A stretch of 15,951 nucleotides of DNA, from contig CAMATO010000019.1 of the NCBI GenBank assembly GCA_945861165.1, positions 1 to 15,951 on the forward strand. Direction: 5' to 3'. The position numbers and the translations under genes are program-made. Below are positions 1 through 7,035 of the stretch, in pieces. The notes under the pieces are model-generated. The model had not been told where the DNA came from. It did no database searches and saw only the letters and a program-made list of their open reading frames with translations. This DNA is from Bifidobacterium breve (lineage in GTDB: Bacteria > Actinomycetota > Actinomycetes > S36-B12 > UBA5976). Every line of letters begins with the position of its first letter. Positions within the stretch are counted from its first letter, which is position 1.

Positions 1-74
1 GTGATGATAGATAGGACTCAAAACCAAGTTAGTTAATAACTTTAGGTAGAGTTCTATTTCTGAAATAAAAATTA

Positions 75-147
75 GGGGCTATGGCGCAGCTGGTAGCGCA
101 CTTGCATGGCATGCAAGGGGTCAGGGGTTCAAATCCCCTTAGCTCCA
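75..147 (+). tRNA. tRNA-Ala (anticodon GGC)
   Basis: The sequence folds into a complete cloverleaf of 73 bases. The acceptor stem pairs GGGGCTA (75-81) with TAGCTCC (140-146). It contains a G-U pair at the third position, the classical identity element read by alanyl-tRNA synthetase. The anticodon stem CTTGC/GCAAG encloses the loop ATGGCAT, giving anticodon GGC, which reads GCC and GCU alanine codons. The T arm pairs AGGGG (123-127) with CCCCT (135-139) around a TTCAAAT loop. The discriminator base is A147. The 3' CCA is not encoded, so it must be added by the CCA-adding enzyme. I see no convincing promoter in the 74 bases upstream. Confidence 0.97.
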
Positions 148-152
148 CTTAA

Positions 153-181
153 TTTAAATTTTGTGCTAAGTTAATTATTAA
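153..181 (+). promoter_or_regulatory. possible promoter of the thiamine operon
   Basis: A weak -35-like TTTAAA (153-158) and a -10-like TATTAA (176-181) are separated by 17 bases. They would place the transcription start near 187-188, right at the beginning of the TPP aptamer. Each box matches the consensus only partly and the whole spacer is AT-rich, so this is a positional guess supported mainly by its fit to the riboswitch start. Confidence 0.3.
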
Positions 182-187
182 ATAAAG

Positions 188-276
188 CACGGGAGTTCGG
201 GCTACATCCGGACTGAGATAGCGACAGTTTGCTGACGCTGACCGTTTAACCGTTTGGGTAATGCCAGACAGGGAGA
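188..276 (+). promoter_or_regulatory. TPP (thiamine pyrophosphate) riboswitch
   Basis: The two conserved blocks of the THI-box aptamer are both present in the right order. CTGAGA is at 213-218, the pyrimidine-sensing side. GGGTAATGCCA is at 256-266, the pyrophosphate-sensing side, followed by a purine-rich GACAGGGAG. Supporting helices are visible: TTCGG (196-200) with CCGGA (208-212), and a variable P3a hairpin AGCG/CGCT (220-223 with 236-239) extended by CAG/CTG. The GGGAG at 271-275 is the Shine-Dalgarno sequence of the next gene, eight bases before its ATG, and it lies at the 3' edge of the aptamer. I see no intrinsic terminator between the aptamer and the gene. Ligand binding therefore probably blocks translation initiation rather than transcription. 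The class is recognised with high confidence; the outer boundaries are approximate. Confidence 0.9.
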
Positions 277-283
277 AGATAAT

Positions 284-856
284 ATGTTTGTTATTTTTAC
301 AGCCTGGAATTATCAAGTAACAATTTTGGAACTACTGGCAGTTATTACTTCACTAATTGGTGTGTGGCTTGGCACAACTGGGGCAAGATTTACTTGGCCT
401 TGGTGGGTAATAAGTTCACTTCTTTATGGTTGGTTATTTATTGAATACAACTTGATTGCAAGTGCCGCCCTTCAATTAGTTTTTGTGGCAGGAGGAATTT
501 GGGGTTGGTTTGGTTGGGGCAAGAGTGGTGCCAAACCTGAAATATTAAATTCTAAAGAAAGAATTATCTGGTTAATTGCTCTGCTTGGATCATGGATACT
601 GCTTGCACCTGCACTTTCTTCAATTGGTGCGGCAGCTACATGGCCTGATTCATTTATTTTGCTTGGAAGTGTGATTGCCCAAATATTGATGGTTCGAGAA
701 AAATTTGAAACTTGGCCAATTTGGTTTGTAGTGGATTTTGTGGCCACGATTCATTATGCAAGACAAGGTCTTTGGTTTACTTCAATTCTTTATGTAGTTT
801 TCACAATCATTGCTTTAGTTGGATGGAGAAAGTGGCTGACTAAGGCAATAAAATAA
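284..856 (+). CDS. pnuT: PnuC-family transporter, probable thiamine transporter PnuT
   Basis: This is a 190-residue, very hydrophobic protein with about seven membrane segments, the usual size and layout of PnuC-type vitamin transporters. Family marks are visible: TWPWW near residues 37-41 followed by a segment with LYGWLF, the LQ pair at 63-64, the tryptophan-rich GWFGW at 74-78, and a second-half repeat with TWPIW followed by a VD pair and a final LY...GW segment. PnuC proteins move nicotinamide riboside by facilitated diffusion. PnuT members, which are typically under TPP riboswitches, carry thiamine and depend on intracellular phosphorylation to trap it. The TPP riboswitch directly upstream is the reason for preferring thiamine. 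I chose the ATG at 284 because GGGAG sits eight bases before it. An in-frame TTG at 254 lies inside the conserved aptamer and is unlikely. The stop codon overlaps the next start (TAATG). Confidence 0.88.
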   Translation: MFVIFTAWNYQVTILELLAVITSLIGVWLGTTGARFTWPWWVISSLLYGWLFIEYNLIASAALQLVFVAGGIWGWFGWGKSGAKPEILNSKERIIWLIALLGSWILLAPALSSIGAAATWPDSFILLGSVIAQILMVREKFETWPIWFVVDFVATIHYARQGLWFTSILYVVFTIIALVGWRKWLTKAIK

Positions 857-1461
857 TGGTTCACGTAAGTGAATTGTCAGAAATAGTTACTGAAGTAGAT
901 AATTCCTCACTAAAGTGTGGTGGAACAAAATTAATAACTATTGATGGACCAGCAGGTTCAGGAAAAACCACGTTAGCTAAATCCTTATCAAAATTATTTA
1001 ATGATTGTCCAGTAATTCATATGGATGAAATATATGAGGGATGGCAAGGTGCACTAACTACCAAAACCTCGCAGGACTTGGTCGATTGGATTATTAATCC
1101 ATTATTGAAAAAGGGCAATATTATTTTTAATAAATACGATTGGACTCTTAATCAGAGAGTTGGCCAGATTGTTATTGAAAATCCAAAAGTATTGATAATT
1201 GAAGGAGTTGGATCCTCGGTTATCAAAGTTTCTAAATACGCTTGTTTAAAATTATGGATAGAGGTTTCCCCAGAAATAGGTATCAATAGAGTCCTTGATC
1301 GGGATGGGCCAGATATTCAAGCACAGATGGAAAATTGGCAAACCCAAGAAAGAAATTATTTTATCGAGAACAAGACGAAAGAAAATTCAGATATTTGGAT
1401 TGATGGGGATCCCGTGGTGGGAATTGACACCAGTTCTCAATTCGTGAGGACTAATCGGTAA
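856..1461 (+). CDS. P-loop kinase, uridine-kinase-like; candidate thiamine-salvage kinase
   Basis: This 201-residue soluble protein has a Walker A loop GPAGSGKTT at residues 31-39, preceded by a short ITID strand. HMDEIYEGW (55-63) occupies the place of the substrate-site acidic motif of nucleoside kinases. A hydrophobic strand ends in IIEGVGS, as in the uridine kinase/phosphoribulokinase fold, and a lid-like RVLDRDG lies further on. Such proteins are often annotated as uridine kinase or ATP-binding protein in Actinobacteria, and the true substrate is generally unknown. It starts within the stop codon of the transporter, so the two are almost certainly translationally coupled and share the TPP riboswitch. 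My inference is that it phosphorylates the imported substrate, thiamine or a thiamine precursor, and so traps it. A housekeeping uridine or cytidine kinase is the main alternative. The first 25 or so residues look non-conserved. Confidence 0.75.
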   Translation: MVHVSELSEIVTEVDNSSLKCGGTKLITIDGPAGSGKTTLAKSLSKLFNDCPVIHMDEIYEGWQGALTTKTSQDLVDWIINPLLKKGNIIFNKYDWTLNQRVGQIVIENPKVLIIEGVGSSVIKVSKYACLKLWIEVSPEIGINRVLDRDGPDIQAQMENWQTQERNYFIENKTKENSDIWIDGDPVVGIDTSSQFVRTNR

Positions 1462-1471
1462 GTTTTACTTT

Positions 1472-3958
1472 GTGAACAACCCAAGAGATAACCAAGAGCT
1501 AAATGTAACTCTAGACATTGAGGCAATTCAAGCAAAGTGGTTACCGATTTGGGAAAAAAAGCAACAATTTAATGCATCAAATGACCCAGATGATGATCGT
1601 CCACGAATTTATGTTCTAGATATGTTTTCTTACCCATCTGGTGATTTACACATGGGACATGCTGAAGCTTTTGCAATTGGTGATGTTGTTTCCAGGTATT
1701 ACTTTCAAAAAGGTTATAACGTATTTCATCCCGTGGGTTGGGACTCATTTGGTTTACCTGCAGAAAATGCTGCCATTAAACGTGGAGAAAATCCTGCTAA
1801 GTGGACTTATGCAAACATTGAAACTCAAGCGGAATCATTTAAAAGATACGCAATTTCTTTTGATTGGTCGCACAGACTCCACACTTCAGATCCTGAATAT
1901 TACAAATGGACCCAATGGCTTTTTCTGCAGTTATATAAAAAAGGTTTAGCTTATCGAAAAGCCAGCAATGTTAACTGGTGCCCATCTTGTCAAACAGTCT
2001 TAGCAAATGAGCAAGTTGTAGCAGGTGCGTGTGAAAGGTGTAGCGCTCTGGTAACAAAAAGAGAGTTAACCCAATGGTATTTCAAAATCACTGATTATTC
2101 TCAAAGACTGCTTGATGATATGGAGCAACTTGAAGGTAAATGGCCTGAGCGAGTTCTTACTATGCAAAAAAATTGGATTGGAAAATCTGAAGGCGCGTAT
2201 GTAGATTTTCAAGTTGAAGGACTAGCTAAATCTGTAACAGTCTTCACCACCCGACCAGATACTTTGTTTGGTGCCACGTTCTTCGTAGTGGCAGCAGATT
2301 CAAAACTTGCTCAAGAATTAGTTTTAGATGAAAAGAAAATTGAATTAAATAAATATATTGAAGAAGTCAGAAAATCAACAGATATAGAACGATTAGCAAC
2401 TGATCGACCAAAGACTGGAGTGTTCTTAGGTCGTTTTGCAATCAATCCAGTTAATCAGCAAAAGATTCAGGTTTGGGCATCTGATTATGTTTTGGCTGAT
2501 TATGGAACAGGCGCAATTATGGCAGTTCCAGCACATGATCAAAGAGATTTAGATTTCGCTAAAGCTTTTAAATTACCAATCCAAGTGGTTGTTGAAACTG
2601 GGGAAGCAGATCCTGCAATGACTGGTGTGGCAACTCCTGGTGATGGCCAACTAATTAATTCCGGACCATTAGATGGTCTAGATAAAGTTTCGGCCATCAA
2701 AAAAATTAATGAGATTCTTGAAAAAAATAAGCAAGGAAAAGGCGCAGTTAATTTTCGATTACGTGACTGGTTAATTTCTCGTCAACGTTATTGGGGTGCC
2801 CCAATTCCAATCATTCATTGCCCCAAGTGCGGTGAGGTTGCAGTTGAAGAATCTGAATTACCAGTTCTACTACCAGATTTAGCAGGGGATCAACTTGCTC
2901 CTAAAGGAACTTCACCTTTAGCAGCAGCAACAATTTGGGTTAATACAAAATGTTCTCAGTGTGGACAAAATGCCCAAAGAGACACCGACACCATGGATAC
3001 TTTTGTTGATTCCTCTTGGTATTACTTGCGCTATCCATCAGCGCATGATGATTCAAAAGCATTTGATCCGGCTCTACTAAAGCGATGGCTTCCCGTTGAA
3101 CAATATGTAGGTGGAGTTGAACACGCCATTTTGCATTTACTTTATTCCAGATTCTTCACAAAAGTATTAAATGATTTAGGTCTAGTGGACTTCAATGAAC
3201 CATTCAAAGCATTACTAAATCAAGGTCAAGTAATTCTTGATGGTGCAGCGATGAGTAAATCAAAAGGAAACATGGTTGATCTTGGTGAACAAATTGCCGA
3301 ATATGGTGTTGACGCAGTTCGCTTAACAATGGTGTTTGCAGGCCCCCCGGAAGACGATATTGATTGGGCAGAAGTTTCACCAAGTGGATCAAAGAAATTC
3401 TTAGCAAGGGCATGGCGATTAGCAAAAGATGTTGATTCAGAAATTGATGCCGATATTGAAAAAGGTAATATTTCACTTCGCCAAGCAACACATAGAACAA
3501 TCGCAGAAGTAACAATATTAGTTGAATCGTTCAGATTTAATGTTGTCATTGCTCGAACCATGGAATTAGTGAATATAACCAGAAAAGCTATAGATACAGG
3601 TTGTGGACCAAAGGATCCTGCAGTTAGAGAAGCAGTTGAGGCAATCACCATAGTTTTGTCCTTGTTTGCGCCTTACACCTCTGAAGAGATGTGGGAAATT
3701 CTTGGCCATAAAGAACTTGTTGCAAAAGCAGGTTGGCCACAAGTAGATCCAAAACTTTTGGTTAGAGATTCTGTAGTTTGTGTTGTACAAGTGTCTGGGA
3801 AATTAAGAGCAAAGTTAGACGTTTCACCTGATATTTCTGCGGAAGATTTAGAAAAATTGGCAGTTGAGTCACCAAATGTGATTAAAATTTTAGAGGGAAG
3901 AGCAATTCGCACAATTATTGTACGAGCTCCAAAATTAGTAAATATTGTCCCTGAGTAA
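1472..3958 (+). CDS. leuS: leucyl-tRNA synthetase
   Basis: This is a class Ia aminoacyl-tRNA synthetase that attaches leucine to tRNA-Leu in the cytoplasm. The 828-residue length fits the compact bacterial form. The HIGH-type signature is HMGH at residues 60-63. A zinc-binding module follows with CPSC and CERC. The CP1 editing domain carries TTRPDTLFGATF, a DYGTGAIMAVPAHD block, and a second cysteine-pair module, CPKCG and CSQCG. Catalytic-domain motifs WLISRQRYWGAPIP and DTMDTFVDSSWY are present. The KMSKS loop reads AMSKSKGN at about 593-600, with alanine for the first lysine. The tail contains the anticodon-binding helical domain and a C-terminal domain. The GTG at 1472 is 10 bases after the kinase stop and has no clear Shine-Dalgarno sequence, so translation may depend on the upstream gene. 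The first 15 residues are not diagnostic. Confidence 0.98.
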   Translation: MNNPRDNQELNVTLDIEAIQAKWLPIWEKKQQFNASNDPDDDRPRIYVLDMFSYPSGDLHMGHAEAFAIGDVVSRYYFQKGYNVFHPVGWDSFGLPAENAAIKRGENPAKWTYANIETQAESFKRYAISFDWSHRLHTSDPEYYKWTQWLFLQLYKKGLAYRKASNVNWCPSCQTVLANEQVVAGACERCSALVTKRELTQWYFKITDYSQRLLDDMEQLEGKWPERVLTMQKNWIGKSEGAYVDFQVEGLAKSVTVFTTRPDTLFGATFFVVAADSKLAQELVLDEKKIELNKYIEEVRKSTDIERLATDRPKTGVFLGRFAINPVNQQKIQVWASDYVLADYGTGAIMAVPAHDQRDLDFAKAFKLPIQVVVETGEADPAMTGVATPGDGQLINSGPLDGLDKVSAIKKINEILEKNKQGKGAVNFRLRDWLISRQRYWGAPIPIIHCPKCGEVAVEESELPVLLPDLAGDQLAPKGTSPLAAATIWVNTKCSQCGQNAQRDTDTMDTFVDSSWYYLRYPSAHDDSKAFDPALLKRWLPVEQYVGGVEHAILHLLYSRFFTKVLNDLGLVDFNEPFKALLNQGQVILDGAAMSKSKGNMVDLGEQIAEYGVDAVRLTMVFAGPPEDDIDWAEVSPSGSKKFLARAWRLAKDVDSEIDADIEKGNISLRQATHRTIAEVTILVESFRFNVVIARTMELVNITRKAIDTGCGPKDPAVREAVEAITIVLSLFAPYTSEEMWEILGHKELVAKAGWPQVDPKLLVRDSVVCVVQVSGKLRAKLDVSPDISAEDLEKLAVESPNVIKILEGRAIRTIIVRAPKLVNIVPE

Positions 3959-3981
3959 TCCACAAGCATAGGTTTTCCACA
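3956..3981 (+). promoter_or_regulatory. pair of DnaA-box-like sequences
   Basis: TAATCCACA (3956-3964) overlaps the leuS stop codon and TTTTCCACA (3973-3981) follows 17 bases later in the same orientation. The second fits the relaxed DnaA box TTWTNCACA; the first has one mismatch. Two sites can occur by chance in AT-rich DNA and nothing else here suggests an origin. If functional they would make comEA-comEC-holA responsive to DnaA. Confidence 0.25.
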
Positions 3982-4019
3982 GCTTTTAATTATTAGGGAA
4001 AGAATTTAACAGCTTATTC

Positions 4020-4025
4020 TATAAT
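4020..4025 (+). promoter_or_regulatory. -10 box of a probable leaderless comEA promoter
   Basis: A perfect TATAAT lies at 4020-4025, with exactly six bases between it and the ATG at 4032. Transcription would therefore begin at or next to the A of the start codon, giving an mRNA without a 5' leader or Shine-Dalgarno sequence. Leaderless mRNAs are common in Actinobacteria. I see no good -35 box at the expected spacing, which is not unusual for actinobacterial promoters. Confidence 0.6.
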
Positions 4026-4031
4026 TAGTAA

Positions 4032-4736
4032 ATGCCAGAAATTAAGAATCAAGAATTAGTTGAGAAATTAGTAAAAATTGCGAAGAGAAATCTTAAACCA
4101 GCCAAAAAATCTGAGGAAAATCTTACCAATATAAATTGGAGATTTGAGCTGACTCAGAAAAATCTTAGGTCGCTGGTTTCAATTTTATTTTTATCGGCAG
4201 TTTTTTCAGGAGTCTATTGGTGGAATTCTAGAGTATCTGTTAATGATCAGACTGCTTTAAGTATTCCAGCAGTGATTTCTGTTGAAAAAATTGAACAGCA
4301 AAATGTCGCTATATCTGAAATTGTCATATATGTATCGGGTGATGTAGTGAATAGTGGAGTGTATAAATTAACAAGTGGTTCAAGAGTAATCGACGCTTTA
4401 GAAAAAGCTGGGGGATTAGCCCAGAGCGGCAAAATTGGTGACAACAATTTAGCAAGAATTTTAACTGATGGTGAGCAAATTGATTTCAGTAAAAATACTC
4501 CATCTAACATCAAGAAAAACCTAACTACTGCAAAAAAAACAAACGGGTGTATTAATTTAAACTCGGCAACTCTAAGTGAACTTGACTCACTTCCAGGGGT
4601 AGGTCCTGTATTAGCTCAACGCATAATCGAATGGAAAGAATCAAACGGTGGATTTAAATCGGTTGAACAATTGGGAGAGGTAGACGGTATAGGCAAATCA
4701 AAGTTCTCAACAATTAGTGCAAAAACTTGCGTTTAG
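4032..4736 (+). CDS. comEA: ComEA-type DNA-binding competence protein
   Basis: This is a membrane-anchored receptor that binds double-stranded DNA outside the cytoplasmic membrane and hands it to the ComEC channel. The 234 residues comprise a charged cytoplasmic N-terminus, one membrane segment at about 47-64, a linker, and an SLBB domain from about 97 to 151 (IYVSGDVVNSGVY and a following ALEKAGGL). A helix-hairpin-helix DNA-binding domain spans 174-232, with INLNSAT, LPGVGP (187-192) and VDGIGKSK (217-224). The protein has only two cysteines, C173 and C233, and they bracket the HhH domain. The start follows the -10 box by six bases, so translation is probably leaderless. Its last 10 bases overlap the start of comEC. 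Confidence 0.95.
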   Translation: MPEIKNQELVEKLVKIAKRNLKPAKKSEENLTNINWRFELTQKNLRSLVSILFLSAVFSGVYWWNSRVSVNDQTALSIPAVISVEKIEQQNVAISEIVIYVSGDVVNSGVYKLTSGSRVIDALEKAGGLAQSGKIGDNNLARILTDGEQIDFSKNTPSNIKKNLTTAKKTNGCINLNSATLSELDSLPGVGPVLAQRIIEWKESNGGFKSVEQLGEVDGIGKSKFSTISAKTCV

Positions 4737-7024
4737 ATATTGATGCAAGGTTTATACCTTTTGCCATAATTATTTGGTCTATCTCCCTTTCGGTATTAAG
4801 CAATAACAGAATTTTTGTCTGGTTTATTTTGTTGGTTGTTGCCATTCTTGTGAAACTCAAGAAAGCCAATCTCCTCTATCTGCTCACAGTTCTAGTGGCA
4901 ATTCTTAGTTCTTTTACTAGGACCACGAATCTTGAAATACCGAAATTGAGTCCAGGAATACCCGTGATGATGGAAGTCAAAGTTGTCTCTGACACTAAAA
5001 ATAGTCAAGGGCAAAACTTTGGAATATTTAGACAAGAAAATAGTTACACAGTCATTGCAAAGTCATACAGATTAGAAGAACTTGGTATAGATAATGGGCA
5101 ACGTATCAATTTTAAAGCAAGAATTAAACTCGATTTTCCTAGTTTTGATAATGAAATTGAATTTGGATCAAGGCTCATAGTCAAGGGTAAAATCGAGAAA
5201 TACGACTTCCAAAATATTCCTTATTCGTTAGCAGTGGAAAACTATTCTGTTCTTAAGAAGGCAAGTTTTTTTGATAAATCAATTAACAGGGTAAGAGATA
5301 ATTTTCTGACTGTATCAAATAATGTCTCAGGAAACGCAAAGCAGTTACTCCCAGGATTAATACTGGGAGATACTAGAAATCAAACATTGGCTTTAAGTCA
5401 AGATATGAAAAATAGTGGACTCACGCATTTAACTGCAGTCAGCGGTGGCAATATTGCAATTCTACTTTTAGCAATTATTTGGCTAAGTCAAAAATTAAGA
5501 TTTACTTTTAAGTATCAAATTACTATTGGTTTAATAACGCTTGTACTTTTTGCGTTATTAGTTAGGGCCGAACCAAGTGTGGTTCGAGCCTCGACGATGG
5601 GAGCAATTTCTTTACTGGGATTGTTTAGCGGAACACGTAGACATGGAATCTCAGCCCTTGCTATTGCGGTGTGTATCGCATTACTTATTGATCCATATTT
5701 ATCTATTTCTTGGGGATTTAGTCTTTCGGTATTTGCAACAGCTGGTTTATTAATATTTACTAGATCATTTGTCGACAGTATTACAAGAATTTTTCCTAGG
5801 ATTCCCGAATCCCTAGCCGTTTTGATTGCGGTTGCACTTTCAGCACAACTTTCTACGGCATCACTCATCGCTGCATTTAGCGGTCAAATTGCCCTAATGT
5901 CAATTCCAGCAAATCTATTAGCCGCACCCGCAATTCCATTTGTGACAATTCTTGGTTATCTTACGCTTTTATTTTCGAATCTTTTTATACCATTGGCAAA
6001 ACTTTTTGGATATGCTGCTGCATTTTTTGCCAACTGGATTGGGTTTTTAGCACACTTTTTTGCATCTCAAGACTCAAGTGTCATAAGAGTTCCTAAAGGT
6101 GTCTGGGGATTTATTTTGGTAAGTTTTCTCATAAGTTTGGTAATAGGATTAAAAAAATTAAACTCAAAATTTAAAATTATTGATCGAAAAATTCTTGGAA
6201 TAATATTATTAACCACGTTATTCTTCACATTTTTCATTAATGGACAAGGTCAAAAGAATTGGCCGGGAGCTTTCTGGCAATTTGTTATGTGTGATGTTGG
6301 CCAAGGAGACGGATTAGTTTTAAGAGATTTTACAGGCAAAGTGTTAGTTGTTGATGTGGGACCAAACGGTCAATTAATGAATGACTGCTTGAAGAAATTA
6401 AGTATCAAAACCATAGATATTTTAATCCTTACTCATTTTCACACTGACCATGTTGAAGGATTAGAACTAGTCAAAAATAGACACAGAATTAATAAAATCT
6501 ACGTCACCTGGGTTGAAGAACCAATAAATGAAGTCAACAGAGTAAATCAAATACTTCAAAACACCGAAACTACTCAATTTAAAGCAGGGGACGTAATAAC
6601 TTTGGGTGATATGAAAATTCAGTGCTTATGGCCAAGTGAAACAAAAATGTCAGTAGGTTCAATTCCCAACAATGCAAGTATTGTAAATCTGGTAACTATC
6701 AAGAATGCTTCATTCTTACTAACTGGTGACATTGAACCACCAGCCCAAGAAGCAATTCGAAGAATCTGGCAAATTCCGCAAGTAGATGTGGTTAAAGTTC
6801 CACATCATGGTTCGAGGTTTCAAGACGCAAATTTTCCGAAGTGGACCAGAGCACGATTAGCCTTGATTAGTGTTGGGGCAGAAAATAGATATGGTCATCC
6901 CTCAAAGTTAACAACCGATTTATACCGTGACTCAGGTATGAAAGTGTTAAGTACTGATGAAGTTGGTTCTATTGCTATTGGCATAAGTGCGGATGATTCC
7001 ATTCAAGTCAGCACCCAAGACTAG
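4727..7024 (+). CDS. comEC: ComEC/Rec2-type DNA channel with metallo-beta-lactamase domain
   Basis: This polytopic inner-membrane protein is the channel through which a single DNA strand enters during natural transformation. At 765 residues it has the full family architecture. Two or three N-terminal membrane segments precede an extracytoplasmic OB-like region (about residues 70-165). The Competence domain has many hydrophobic helices and starts around the LTAVSGGNIAIL stretch. The C-terminal metallo-beta-lactamase-like domain carries HFHTDH at 570-575, VDVGPNG before it, a late TGDIE and PHHGS at 692-696. The metal-site residues are intact, so the proposed nuclease activity may be retained. 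The likely start is TTG at 4727 inside the end of comEA; no ATG or GTG is available in frame nearby and no strong Shine-Dalgarno sequence is visible, which suggests translational coupling. The exact start is less certain than the gene. Confidence 0.95.
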   Translation: MRLDIDARFIPFAIIIWSISLSVLSNNRIFVWFILLVVAILVKLKKANLLYLLTVLVAILSSFTRTTNLEIPKLSPGIPVMMEVKVVSDTKNSQGQNFGIFRQENSYTVIAKSYRLEELGIDNGQRINFKARIKLDFPSFDNEIEFGSRLIVKGKIEKYDFQNIPYSLAVENYSVLKKASFFDKSINRVRDNFLTVSNNVSGNAKQLLPGLILGDTRNQTLALSQDMKNSGLTHLTAVSGGNIAILLLAIIWLSQKLRFTFKYQITIGLITLVLFALLVRAEPSVVRASTMGAISLLGLFSGTRRHGISALAIAVCIALLIDPYLSISWGFSLSVFATAGLLIFTRSFVDSITRIFPRIPESLAVLIAVALSAQLSTASLIAAFSGQIALMSIPANLLAAPAIPFVTILGYLTLLFSNLFIPLAKLFGYAAAFFANWIGFLAHFFASQDSSVIRVPKGVWGFILVSFLISLVIGLKKLNSKFKIIDRKILGIILLTTLFFTFFINGQGQKNWPGAFWQFVMCDVGQGDGLVLRDFTGKVLVVDVGPNGQLMNDCLKKLSIKTIDILILTHFHTDHVEGLELVKNRHRINKIYVTWVEEPINEVNRVNQILQNTETTQFKAGDVITLGDMKIQCLWPSETKMSVGSIPNNASIVNLVTIKNASFLLTGDIEPPAQEAIRRIWQIPQVDVVKVPHHGSRFQDANFPKWTRARLALISVGAENRYGHPSKLTTDLYRDSGMKVLSTDEVGSIAIGISADDSIQVSTQD

Positions 7025-7035
7025 TCTTAGTTTTG

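Noticed and set aside
1..36. Short open frame ending in TAA at 34-36, possibly the end of an upstream gene
   Set aside because: Only eleven codons are visible and they match nothing recognisable; the fragment cannot be called coding.
151..160. AATTTAAATT palindrome after the tRNA as terminator or operator
   Set aside because: It is a short AT-only palindrome expected by chance in this composition.
254..283. TTG start giving a 200-residue form of the transporter
   Set aside because: The extra codons lie in the conserved GGGTAATGCCA part of the TPP aptamer and have no ribosome site; ATG 284 has GGGAG eight bases upstream.
3242..3274. Loss of the first lysine of KMSKS in LeuRS as a defect
   Set aside because: The core MSKSKGN is intact and the surrounding catalytic and editing motifs are normal; from memory, alanine at this place is seen in other actinobacterial LeuRS, so it is probably a lineage trait.
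3226..3651. 141-codon minus-strand open frame within leuS
   Set aside because: It lies wholly opposite conserved LeuRS sequence and shows no ribosome site or domain.
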